A DNA stretch of 6,259 nucleotides from Woeseiaceae bacterium (GTDB taxonomy: Bacteria > Acidobacteriota > Vicinamibacteria > Vicinamibacterales > UBA823). Of this stretch, positions 1 through 6,259 are shown piece after piece; the stretch's first letter is position 1, and every line of letters starts with the position of its first letter. Both the position numbers and the translations under genes were made by a program. Location of the stretch: contig NZSH01000006.1 in NCBI GenBank assembly GCA_002696705.1, forward strand, positions 1-6,259. The letters run 5' to 3'. Under the pieces are notes generated by a model that worked only from the letters and a program-made list of their open reading frames with translations, was not told the DNA's origin and did not search any database.

Positions 1-1
1 T

Positions 2-682
2 GCTGTCCAAGTTATTGCCGATCTCGGACCTCAACTGGTAGCAGATTACGCGACGCGGTTTGGTTTCACATCGGAGATTCCTTCATTTCTTTCCATTGCA
101 TTAGGTGCTGGAGAAGCAACATTGCTAGAGATCACGAGTGCGTACAGCATATTTCCTAACCTTGGTGTGCGTCTTGAACCGTATGAGATTCTCCGCATCA
201 CAGATCGTGCTGGTAACCTACTTGAAGAGAATAGACCGATGTCATACGACTCGCTGCCGGCGGATACCGCGTATATCATGACGAGTCTTCTGCGTGGAGT
301 CGTTGAACGAGGCACGGGCCAACAGGCCGCAGGTATCCCTTGGCCTTTAGCCGGTAAGACTGGCACTGTTGATGAATATACAGACGCTTGGTTTGTCGGC
401 TTTGACCCAGAAATCACCGTTGGCGTGTGGGTCGGACATGATGAAAAGCGAACCCTTGGTGACGGCGAGGAGGGGGCACGAGCAGCTCTCCCTATCTGGA
501 TAGAGTTCATGCGAGCCCATATCGGCGAGCGGGCAGACGCACCTACCTTCCAAACACCTTCGAATATTGTTTTTCTTTCAGTCGACCGAATGACGGGGAA
601 CATCGTAGCGCCATCATCCCCAGACGCAATTCATGAGGCCTTCATTTCTGGAACCGAGCCCGGCATTAATTTTCAACAGTAA
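2..682 (+). CDS. Class A penicillin-binding protein (PBP1A family), 3' part, transpeptidase C-terminus
   Basis: This is the C-terminal 226 residues of a bifunctional peptidoglycan synthase. Family members polymerise glycan strands and cross-link stem peptides on the outer face of the inner membrane. The reading frame is open from the left edge, so the start, membrane anchor, glycosyltransferase domain and the catalytic SxxK and SxN motifs lie outside the window. What is visible is the end of the transpeptidase domain: an ALGAGEATLLEITSAYSIF stretch (about residues 32-50), typical of class A PBPs, and then the third active-site motif KTGT (K at visible residue 119, bases 356-367), followed by DAWFVGFDP and VGVWVGHDE. 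The tail ARAALPIWIEF and a VDRMTG segment are also usual for PBP1A-type proteins. It ends in TAA, 15 bases before the stop of the convergent prfB. The motifs make the family certain. The 1A subtype is inferred from the tail alone. Confidence 0.93.
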   Translation, partial: AVQVIADLGPQLVADYATRFGFTSEIPSFLSIALGAGEATLLEITSAYSIFPNLGVRLEPYEILRITDRAGNLLEENRPMSYDSLPADTAYIMTSLLRGVVERGTGQQAAGIPWPLAGKTGTVDEYTDAWFVGFDPEITVGVWVGHDEKRTLGDGEEGARAALPIWIEFMRAHIGERADAPTFQTPSNIVFLSVDRMTGNIVAPSSPDAIHEAFISGTEPGINFQQ

Positions 683-697
683 GTGTTATTTGCAAGG

Positions 698-1820
698 CTA
701 GTCGTTACCCGCCTGGCTGAGTGTTCCGCTGGATTTTTGCATTAAATAGACCTTAATTAGGCCATCAATATCACCATCTAATACGCGGTCCACATTACCC
801 ACATCCTCTTTTGTTCTGTGATCTTTCACAAGGCGATAGGGGTGTAATACATAACTTCGAATCTGACTACCAAAGGAAATATCCCGTTTTTCGCCACCGA
901 TTTCTTCAAGACGATCTTGCTGCTCTTTTAACTTCAAATCATAAAGACGAGACCGTAATACTTTCATGGCCGCATCACGATTTCGATGTTGCGATCTTTC
1001 GTTCTGGCAGGAAACAACAATATTAGTCGGTAGATGCGTAATCCGGACTGCTGAATCCGTAACATTAACATGTTGACCACCAGCCCCGCTTGATCGGTAA
1101 GTATCGATTCTCAGCTCTTTATCTTCGATGTCAATCTCAATGTCGTCAGGTAATTCCGGCCAGACAAACACCGAAGCAAATGAAGTATGGCGGCGTGCGG
1201 CTTGATCGTATGGGGATATCCGAACTAACCGGTGCACACCAGCTTCGGCTAGCATCAATCCATAAGCATAATCGCCAGCAATGGTCAAAGTAGCGCTCTT
1301 GATTCCTGCCTCGTCACCTGGTTGGAGGTCAATTACTTCACGCTTGAAACCACGCCGTTCAGCCCAACGCAAATACATTCGCAGAAGCATCTCAGCCCAA
1401 TCTTGAGACTCAGTACCCCCTGCCCCTGGATGAATCGTGACGATCGCGTTTTTACGATCGTGCTCGCCACCGAGCATTTGCTTAATCTCAGCTGCTTCAA
1501 CTTGTACCGTCAAATCATCGAGAGCACGAGGCAAATCGTCATCAACGTCCTCACCTTGGCCTGCCCATTCAAGAAAAACCGTCAAATCTTCCGCTCGCTG
1601 GCGTAGGGATTGGATTAGCGCGCAGTCGTCCTCTAGACGTCGCCTGCGTTGAAGCACCTGTTGAGCAATCTCTTGGTCCTTCCAGAAATCTGGCGCAGCA
1701 GCTTGACTTTCAACCTTAGCTAATTCTTTCGCAGGTCCGAGTGCGTCAAAGATAGCCCCATAAATCAGTGGCCCGCTTAATCAGATCCTGACAGCGTCTT
1801 ACTTGCTCATCACGAATCAT
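698..1820 (-). CDS. prfB: Peptide chain release factor 2 (RF2), expressed through a +1 programmed frameshift
   Basis: RF2 reads UGA and UAA stop codons in the ribosomal A site and triggers release of the finished protein. Translation starts at the ATG at 1818-1820 and runs 24 codons (MIRDEQVRRCQDL...WGYL) to an in-frame TGA at 1746-1748. A +1 shift on CTT then continues with GAC (1745-1747) for 349 more residues, giving about 373 aa against 365 in E. coli. After the shift come the DFW-containing N-terminal helices, the HPGAGGTESQDWA region, the stop-codon recognition tripeptide SPY (residues about 202-204; SPF in E. coli), ARRHTSF, and the peptidyl-hydrolysis loop GAGGQHVN with GGQ at about 247-249. 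Residue 243, equivalent to E. coli K-12 Thr246, is Ser. The GTG at 1655-1657 is internal, not a start: 30 more post-shift codons upstream encode clear RF2 sequence. The gene ends in TAG, read by RF1. It is last in its run and coupled to lnt. Confidence 0.97.
1745..1760 (-). promoter_or_regulatory. prfB programmed +1 frameshift site (autoregulatory)
   Basis: Read on the minus strand, TGGGGC TAT CTT TGA C places a G-rich Shine-Dalgarno-like element (GGGG, 1756-1759) three bases before CTT, then an in-frame TGA followed by C, a poor termination context. This matches the E. coli site AGGGGG TAT CTT TGA C nearly base for base, at codon 25 instead of 26. In the known mechanism, low RF2 lets the ribosome pause at UGA and slip forward one base on CUU-U, making more RF2. 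High RF2 terminates and yields a 24-residue peptide. The G-rich element has lost the flanking A and the last G of the E. coli version, so pairing with 16S rRNA may be weaker. Confidence 0.95.
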
Positions 1821-3415
1821 TACAAAGTCCTCCTATGCACAGAGGGTTTCCGACTCAGCCGCATTGTTCCAAGAACCAGCAACCCAGCTATGCTAAATAA
1901 GCTACATAAGTATGCAAACAGGTCGCCAGTACGACCATAGATCGTCTTACCTTGAAGCCATCGCACATCACCCACGACTGTATCACGCGTAAACAGTTCG
2001 GTTCGGGCGAGCACTCGACCATAAGGATCTACAATTCCACTTATACCAGTGTTCGCTGACCGCACCAAGTAGCGGCCCTGCTCAACTGCACGCATGGCAG
2101 CTTGTGCAAAATGTTGGTGCGGAGCTGAGGATCGGCCAAACCAAGCGTCATTTGTGATGGTAGTTATAAGTTCGCTACCCTCTCCGATGAACTGGTGAAT
2201 CAGAGCCGGATAAACAACTTCGTAGCAGATCGCTGTGCTTATGCGGTGCCCATCCACGACGAAAGTACTAGGGGTTGCACCTGCAGAAAAATCTGAAACG
2301 CTTGCTACCAGTTTATCCGCAAAAAACAGCACTTGACGAAACGGCACGTACTCTCCAAATGGCACCAAATGCATCTTGCGGTACACCCCACCTGACCTCC
2401 CATCCTGGTTGACCAAGAAGGCTGCATTGAAATATTGAAAGGTTGGTTCATTTTTAACTTCTTCACTTCCAAAAAGCACATGGACGTTAGCTTCGATCGC
2501 CAACTTGCGTACCATCTCGCTTCCGGCTACATTTTCCTCAAACACAAATGGCGTAGCCGATTCCGGCCAGACGATTAAACGTGCGCCTTCTGCTGCGACC
2601 TTCCGACTTGCTGTTAAGTAGGTTTCCAGGATCGACTGACGCAGTCCAAGGCTTCGCTTATCTTTCTGGGCAATGTTGCCCTGCACTATACCGATACGAA
2701 TACTCGTGCCGTCTCGCGTCAACTTATTATCGGAGAGACGCCAACTGCCCCAGACCACGACTAGAATGAGAGTCAGTGCGGCACAACTAACATTGACCAG
2801 CCTCTCGCGACCACGAACCAGAACACAATCGACCAGCGCAACGTTGATCATGACTACAAGCCACGAAACACCATAAACTCCAACCACACTCGCTATCTGA
2901 ACAACAGGCAGCACGTTAACTTGTGAGTACCCCAATAATGCCCATGGAAATCCGCCAAGTACATGTGTACGTCCGAGTTCGGTCGCCACCCAAACGGAAG
3001 GAATCACAATCAACCGTAACCAACCTAAACGAGAACTCAACAAGGCGACGGTCAGTGTAAATAACAATGGAAAAACCGAAAGGCCAGCAACAAGGAGTCC
3101 GTTTACCGCAATACCCTGCCATAAACTAAGACCGCCGTAGGTCACCATCACGCCGGTGATCCAGTACAGAGTGCCCGTGAAGTAACCAAAACCTGTCAAT
3201 AAACCTAGCGCGCACGCCCAGCCCGTATCAGGCGAGTTCGATATTACCGATTGGGATTTACCACTAAGCCATGCGATGGGACCCAGCCGACCACTTAAAA
3301 CTAGCAAGAGCGGTGCTAGAGAAACCCATGCGATTACAGAATGGCCGAACTTTGGGAAACTTAACGAAAGTAATACGCCAGAAAGGAGTGCGAGTGAGCC
3401 GTCACGAATATACAT
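1820..3415 (-). CDS. lnt: Apolipoprotein N-acyltransferase
   Basis: Lnt transfers an acyl chain from a phospholipid to the free amino group of the diacylglyceryl-cysteine of lipoproteins, the last step of lipoprotein maturation, in the inner membrane with its active site facing the periplasm. From the ATG at 3413-3415 it has 531 residues, close to the family norm of about 510. The N-terminal half has about six to seven hydrophobic segments, including SGVLLSLSFPKFG at the start and LGGFPWALLGYSQ. The nitrilase-like domain begins near residue 238 (IRIGIVQGN). It carries the full catalytic triad Glu285 (IVWPES), Lys347 (YRKMHLVPFGEYVPF) and Cys397 (AICYEVVYP), and TNDAWFG and ANTGISG follow. A last hydrophobic helix lies near the C-terminus. 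A TTG at 3437-3439 would add eight residues. I prefer the ATG because the hydrophobic start then matches relatives, but neither has a clear ribosome binding site. Its TAA shares one base with the prfB ATG. Confidence 0.95.
   Translation of the reverse strand: MYIRDGSLALLSGVLLSLSFPKFGHSVIAWVSLAPLLLVLSGRLGPIAWLSGKSQSVISNSPDTGWACALGLLTGFGYFTGTLYWITGVMVTYGGLSLWQGIAVNGLLVAGLSVFPLLFTLTVALLSSRLGWLRLIVIPSVWVATELGRTHVLGGFPWALLGYSQVNVLPVVQIASVVGVYGVSWLVVMINVALVDCVLVRGRERLVNVSCAALTLILVVVWGSWRLSDNKLTRDGTSIRIGIVQGNIAQKDKRSLGLRQSILETYLTASRKVAAEGARLIVWPESATPFVFEENVAGSEMVRKLAIEANVHVLFGSEEVKNEPTFQYFNAAFLVNQDGRSGGVYRKMHLVPFGEYVPFRQVLFFADKLVASVSDFSAGATPSTFVVDGHRISTAICYEVVYPALIHQFIGEGSELITTITNDAWFGRSSAPHQHFAQAAMRAVEQGRYLVRSANTGISGIVDPYGRVLARTELFTRDTVVGDVRWLQGKTIYGRTGDLFAYLCSLFSIAGLLVLGTMRLSRKPSVHRRTL
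1829..1834 (-). promoter_or_regulatory. prfB ribosome binding site inside the lnt 3' end
   Basis: A full AGGAGG lies 8 bases before the prfB ATG and settles that start. It is also the two tandem AGG arginine codons near the end of lnt (…VHRRTL), so the site sits wholly inside the upstream gene. With the TAATG stop/start overlap at 1818-1822, this arrangement favours re-initiation by ribosomes finishing lnt. Confidence 0.88.
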
Positions 3416-3447
3416 TGCTAAAACCGAACTAAGTAACAAGAGATTGA

Positions 3448-3459
3448 TGTGATATCACA
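3448..3459. promoter_or_regulatory. Perfect 12-bp palindrome upstream of lnt, possible operator
   Basis: TGTGATATCACA is identical on both strands and lies 32 bases before the lnt ATG, 8 before the alternative TTG. Its half-sites TGTGA/TCACA look like those of CRP-family regulators, but only two bases separate them where CRP sites have six. Binding of some other dimeric repressor is possible. No regulator gene is in the window, so the function is a guess. Confidence 0.3.
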
Positions 3460-3460
3460 A

Positions 3461-3516
3461 TGAAGTATTGCACCAGTGTGTGGAGTCATGAGAACTGCTG
3501 TCAGACGCATACTTCA
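3461..3516. repeat. Inverted repeat in the SPOR-lnt intergenic region
   Basis: TGAAGTATTGC at 3461-3471 is matched by GCATACTTCA at 3507-3516, a 10-bp stem with one bulged base and a 35-base loop. In addition CACCAG occurs at 3471-3476 and again at 3515-3520 in direct orientation, touching each arm. There is no T-run after either arm, so it is not a standard intrinsic terminator. It could be a weak RNA hairpin in the lnt leader, a protein site or chance. Confidence 0.35.
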
Positions 3517-3549
3517 CCAGATTAAATGAAGGCACGTTTCGCCAGCCAC

Positions 3550-4176
3550 TTAATAGCGAGTAACCCAAGCCGGAAATTGTGCTTCTTCAAGACGTCGCCG
3601 CATATCGTCTGCTTCTTTCTGATCTAGATTTCGACCGACTCGCACACGATAAAACTCCGCAGACGCATCAGGTTCAAGTAAGTACGCTGGATAATCGTCA
3701 CTTCTCAATTGTTCCAGCATCGCTTCAGCATCTTGACGACTACGTACTGCCGTAACTTGGACCGTAAATCCAACTTTTACTGATTCCAAGGATGAGCTTG
3801 TAAGAGATGGCTGCTGAGTAATGATTGACTCGGATTCACTTGGCAGCACCTCCTCAATCAGATCCGAATCTGAATTCACAGATTCCTGCATCACGTCTGG
3901 ACTAGTAAGACGTCCAGGGTAGCTCAAATCGCCCATCTGCTCGGTTTCATCTTCAGGCGAAACCAACTCAAGAGCCCCTTCAAATTCCTCAACAAGGTCC
4001 TCTTCCATGACATCAGCAGGTGGTACTTCTGAACTCAAGCCTTGCAACTCCCGTGCACCACGCCCAACCATTACACCCAAAAGAAAAGTAACGACCAAAA
4101 GAACGGTCGTCGCCATGAAAATGAAAACGAGAGTCTTACCGTTCAGCGAGATTTCGTGAAATCCATCGTCCGACAT
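3550..4176 (-). CDS. SPOR-domain single-pass inner-membrane protein
   Basis: This 208-residue protein has the architecture of division-associated SPOR proteins. A short hydrophilic N-terminus is followed by one membrane helix at about 15-38 (LVFIFMATTVLLVVTFLLGV), then a long Asp/Glu/Ser-rich linker at about 42-133 that looks disordered. A C-terminal SPOR domain at about 134-208 begins GFTVQVTAVRSRQDAEAML and ends FYRVRVG… and FPAWVTRY. SPOR domains bind glycan strands lacking stem peptides, which accumulate at the septum, so the C-terminus should lie in the periplasm. The ATG at 4174-4176 has an AGGA eight bases upstream. The gene starts 18 bases after the slipin stop, so the two are probably co-transcribed. 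The sequence shows no amidase, FtsN-like or other catalytic module, so the exact role is unknown. Family call is strong; a named orthologue cannot be given. Confidence 0.88.
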   Translation of the reverse strand: MSDDGFHEISLNGKTLVFIFMATTVLLVVTFLLGVMVGRGARELQGLSSEVPPADVMEEDLVEEFEGALELVSPEDETEQMGDLSYPGRLTSPDVMQESVNSDSDLIEEVLPSESESIITQQPSLTSSSLESVKVGFTVQVTAVRSRQDAEAMLEQLRSDDYPAYLLEPDASAEFYRVRVGRNLDQKEADDMRRRLEEAQFPAWVTRY

Positions 4177-4185
4177 AGAAACCGT

Positions 4186-4189
4186 TCCT
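4186..4189 (-). promoter_or_regulatory. Ribosome binding site of the SPOR gene
   Basis: AGGA lies eight bases before the ATG at 4174-4176, within the 18-base gap after the slipin stop. It supports this start. Confidence 0.6.
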
Positions 4190-4194
4190 GACGA

Positions 4195-4947
4195 TTATTT
4201 ATCATCATTCTTCGGAGTGAGTAAATGTATTAATTCCATGGGAAGCGGAAACACAATGGTCGAATTCTTTTCAGAAGCTATCTCAGTAAGTGTTTGAAGA
4301 TATCGTAAAGTAATTGCGGCAGGCTCCGTAGAGATAATCCGTGCTGCCTGTGATAGCTTTTCTGAGGCGCTATACTCACCATCAGCGTGTATGATTTTAG
4401 CACGTTTCTCGCGCTCCGCCTCTGCCTGCCTAGCCATGGCGCGTTGCATGTCAGGCGGTAGATCAACATGCTTTACTTCAACTGCCGACACCTTAATACC
4501 CCAAGGATCTGTATGCTGATCTAGAATCTGTTGGAGGTTTTGGTTAAGTTGCTCTCGTTCCGAAAGCAATCCATCAAGTTCTACCTGTCCGAGAACACTC
4601 CGCAGTGTCGTCTGAGCCAACTGCGATGTTGCGTAATGAAAATTCTCAACTTCGACAATAGCCGGTTGAGGCTCCATGACTCGAAAATAAACTACAGCGT
4701 TGACTTTCACAGACACGTTATCTTTGGTAATCACATCCTGAGGCGGAACATCCATAACGATAGTTCGCAGACTGACGCGAACAATCCGATCAATAGGAGC
4801 AAACACAAGAATAACTCCAGGCCCCTTCGTTTGCTGTAGGAGCTTACCGAGGCGGAAGATCACACCACGTTCATACTCATTAAGAATCTTGACTGAACTA
4901 ATGAGATAGAGGCCGACAATCAAAAAGAAAATCATCGCTTCATTCAT
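4195..4947 (-). CDS. Slipin (stomatin-like SPFH/band 7 protein), NfeD partner
   Basis: Slipins are SPFH-family membrane scaffolds that oligomerise at the inner membrane and are linked to membrane microdomains and protein quality control. The 250-residue length is typical. An N-terminal hydrophobic segment (about 5-18) is followed by the stomatin signature [13 protein letters not shown] (23-35). The SPFH core spans about 20-185 and includes [26 protein letters not shown] and [16 protein letters not shown]. Next come a charged, probably coiled-coil stretch around 165-205 ([20 protein letters not shown]) and the closing [12 protein letters not shown] motif common in prokaryotic slipins. The start at ATG 4945-4947 has AAGGAG seven bases upstream and overlaps the nfeD stop by four bases (ATGA), so translation is probably coupled. 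The pairing with a long NfeD is the conserved stomatin-operon arrangement and argues against HflK/HflC or a prohibitin. Confidence 0.95.
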   Translation of the reverse strand: MNEAMIFFLIVGLYLISSVKILNEYERGVIFRLGKLLQQTKGPGVILVFAPIDRIVRVSLRTIVMDVPPQDVITKDNVSVKVNAVVYFRVMEPQPAIVEVENFHYATSQLAQTTLRSVLGQVELDGLLSEREQLNQNLQQILDQHTDPWGIKVSAVEVKHVDLPPDMQRAMARQAEAEREKRAKIIHADGEYSASEKLSQAARIISTEPAAITLRYLQTLTEIASEKNSTIVFPLPMELIHLLTPKNDDK

Positions 4948-6257
4948 CGGTTATCTCCTTCATGTGAGACTGTAGCGAAACGTTGAACTATCAAGGTCAA
5001 TCCGGTGACATCCACAATAGTAATTGTTTCTCCAACTGAAATCGATTCCTCGGCTGTTGCCGTCCAAATCTCACCACGCGCTGAGACCTTCCCTGTTCCC
5101 CCAGGCTCAATGGCAGTTAACGTACGGCCAACCTTATTAAGCATCCCGCTCGACCCAGTTACAGACCGCTCTCGCTGAATCCTCACCACCAGCCTAGCCA
5201 ATAACAACATAATTGTCGCGAGTGCAAGGGTCACGGGGATTATAAAATTCAATCCTACTTGTAATTCTGGCATCGGTGAATCGATGAGTATCAACGATCC
5301 AAGCATTAAACTGACAATGCCTCCCGCAGCCAATAGACCAAAACTTGTCGACACCATTTCTAAGGCGAACAAAATCAGACCGAACACCATGAGCAACACA
5401 CCCGCTATATTGACCGGAAGAATCTGAAAAGCAAAGAAGGCCAACAAGAGAGATAGCCCTCCAACAACCCCTGGCACGACTGCGCCAGGACTCCACAACT
5501 CAATTGTTAAGCCAAGTGTTCCTAAACTGAATAATAAGTAGGCTATCTCGGGACGAGCGATCGCACTCAAAACATTTTGGCGCCATGTCATCTCCAAACG
5601 CTCGATGCGCGCTCCAGCAGTATGCACTAATGTGTTTTCACCATTGAACCGTGACACAGTTTGACCATCTAATTGTGCGAGGAGATCCTCAAGATCAACC
5701 GCTATAAGATCGATTAATGGAGGCTCGGCAGACAGAGCTTCCTCCTCAGTGAAGGCCTTACTTTCAGTTACAGCCGTTTCTGACAACTCCACGTTTCGAT
5801 GACGCTGCGTAGCAAGGGAACGGGCAAAGGCTGACAAATCTTCTGTCGCTTTTTGAGATGTCGTTTCGTCCATCTGTTGCCCACTACCAGAAACAGGATG
5901 GGCTGCACCTATATGCGTACCAGGTGCCATGGCAGCAACGTCGGCTGCCAGCGTAATGAGAAAGCCTGCCGATGCCGCCCGTGCCCCACTTGGCGATACG
6001 TAAACAACCACCGGTGTTCTTGAAGTAATCATGCTTGACGTAATCGTCCGAGTAGATTCCACAAGACCACCCGGCGTACGCAAGATAAAAACTATGAGTT
6101 CGACATCTTCATTATCAGCACGAGCGATAGTCTGCAGCATAAATTCAGCAGAAACTGGATGAATAATCGCATCAACTTCGGCAACGTAAACAGTGGGAAT
6201 CCGATCTTGGACTCGCGATGAAAACTCAGCTTGCGTTGAGGCGGGAACAACGGCAGT
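4944..6257 (-). CDS. nfeD: Long-form NfeD (NfeD1b) membrane serine protease, 5' end outside window
   Basis: Long NfeD proteins are membrane-bound, ClpP-like serine proteases. The Pyrococcus horikoshii member PH1510 uses a Ser/Lys dyad to cut the C-terminus of its partner stomatin. The frame is open to the right edge, and 437 residues are visible against 441 in PH1510. Visible residues 1-10 ([10 protein letters not shown]) look like the end of a signal peptide, so little is missing. The protease domain runs about 20-200: [38 protein letters not shown] with the probable nucleophile Ser96 (bases 5970-5972), and the probable general base Lys136 (5850-5852). About 235-365 holds four or five membrane helices, from [21 protein letters not shown] on. 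The C-terminal OB-fold domain (about 370-430) has [15 protein letters not shown] and GLTLIVQRF. An internal ATG at 6138-6140 is not the start, because the conserved protease β-strand lies upstream. The gene overlaps slipin by four bases. Confidence 0.95.
   Translation of the reverse strand, partial: TAVVPASTQAEFSSRVQDRIPTVYVAEVDAIIHPVSAEFMLQTIARADNEDVELIVFILRTPGGLVESTRTITSSMITSRTPVVVYVSPSGARAASAGFLITLAADVAAMAPGTHIGAAHPVSGSGQQMDETTSQKATEDLSAFARSLATQRHRNVELSETAVTESKAFTEEEALSAEPPLIDLIAVDLEDLLAQLDGQTVSRFNGENTLVHTAGARIERLEMTWRQNVLSAIARPEIAYLLFSLGTLGLTIELWSPGAVVPGVVGGLSLLLAFFAFQILPVNIAGVLLMVFGLILFALEMVSTSFGLLAAGGIVSLMLGSLILIDSPMPELQVGLNFIIPVTLALATIMLLLARLVVRIQRERSVTGSSGMLNKVGRTLTAIEPGGTGKVSARGEIWTATAEESISVGETITIVDVTGLTLIVQRFATVSHEGDNR
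4955..4960 (-). promoter_or_regulatory. Slipin ribosome binding site within nfeD
   Basis: AAGGAG sits seven bases before the slipin ATG and inside the last codons of nfeD. It fixes the start at 4947 rather than the second ATG four codons on, and fits coupled translation across the ATGA overlap. Confidence 0.75.
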
Positions 6258-6259
6258 CA

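Larger units (their letters stand above)
3416..3549. other. Intergenic region between the SPOR gene and lnt
   Basis: This is the only sizeable gap in the minus-strand gene run. It contains the palindrome at 3448-3459 and the inverted repeat at 3461-3516. I see no well-formed -35/-10 pair on the minus strand, no intrinsic terminator after the SPOR stop, and no small gene with a ribosome binding site. Whether lnt-prfB is a separate transcription unit cannot be settled by eye. Confidence 0.5.

Noticed and set aside
46..603. 185-codon open frame on the minus strand opposite the PBP gene
   Set aside because: It is antisense to a clear transpeptidase domain, its translation is Ser/Pro/Arg-rich with no recognisable domain, and it is best explained as a shadow frame.
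1322..1652. Two plus-strand open frames (1322-1606 and 1437-1652) inside prfB
   Set aside because: They overlap each other and a conserved gene on the other strand, lack plausible ribosome binding sites and show no domain.
698..1657. prfB starting at the GTG at 1657
   Set aside because: Thirty upstream codons in the same frame encode conserved RF2 sequence (for example APDFW), and they join by the frameshift to the ATG at 1820, which has a strong ribosome binding site.
1746..1748. In-frame TGA as a sign that prfB is a pseudogene or a sequencing error
   Set aside because: The stop lies in an exact CTTTGAC context after a G-rich element at the codon position used in many bacterial prfB genes; the rest of the protein is intact.
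3448..3459. CRP or FNR binding site
   Set aside because: Half-sites TGTGA and TCACA are two bases apart, where CRP needs six, and no FNR-type TTGAT-N4-ATCAA is present. It is kept only as an unassigned palindrome.
4531..4839. 102-codon plus-strand frame inside the slipin gene
   Set aside because: It is antisense to the conserved SPFH core and its translation resembles no protein family I know.
5194..5496. 100-codon minus-strand frame inside nfeD
   Set aside because: It is a different frame of the NfeD membrane region, which is continuous and conserved in its own frame.
4944..6140. nfeD start at the ATG at 6140
   Set aside because: The frame stays open to the right edge and the upstream residues include the conserved [17 protein letters not shown] segment that opens the protease domain, so the gene is partial.

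Overview
The window holds six protein genes packed with almost no free space. One runs on the plus strand at the left edge (the 3' end of a class A penicillin-binding protein). Five run on the minus strand, read right to left: long-form NfeD, slipin, a SPOR-domain protein, lnt and prfB. The outer two genes are cut by the window edges. I see no tRNA, rRNA, CRISPR array, insertion sequence or other mobile-element signature. The only non-coding stretch above 20 bases is the ~110-130 bases between the SPOR gene and lnt.

Organism: a bacterium with a diderm envelope is likely, because apolipoprotein N-acyltransferase (Lnt), a SPOR-domain protein and a class A PBP occur together. The RF2 (an SPY rather than SPF anticodon-recognition tripeptide, then ARRHTSF) and the PBP tail resemble, from memory, sequences of Acidobacteriota or alpha/deltaproteobacteria-like lineages. 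I lean to Acidobacteriota with low confidence. Base composition looks moderate and even across the window, with no sign of recent transfer.

Layout: 2-682 (+) class A PBP transpeptidase C-terminus. 698-1820 (-) prfB, with its N-terminal 24 codons in a different frame joined by a classic +1 programmed frameshift (CTTTGAC, 1745-1751). 1820-3415 (-) lnt, whose stop overlaps the prfB start by one base (TAATG). 3416-3549 intergenic, with a perfect 12-bp palindrome and a longer inverted repeat. 3550-4176 (-) SPOR-domain membrane protein. 4195-4947 (-) slipin. 4944-6257 (-) long NfeD with ClpP-like Ser/Lys protease, membrane and OB domains, overlapping slipin by 4 bases (ATGA).

How they work together: NfeD and slipin are a known membrane partner pair (protease plus SPFH scaffold). 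The SPOR protein very probably binds septal peptidoglycan, Lnt completes lipoprotein acylation in the inner membrane, and RF2 ends translation at UGA/UAA. NfeD-slipin-SPOR look like one transcription unit and lnt-prfB a translationally coupled pair. The SPOR-lnt gap could hold an internal regulatory point. The most informative feature is the autoregulatory RF2 frameshift, which a naive gene call would miss by starting the protein at an internal GTG. I found no convincing previously undescribed system.
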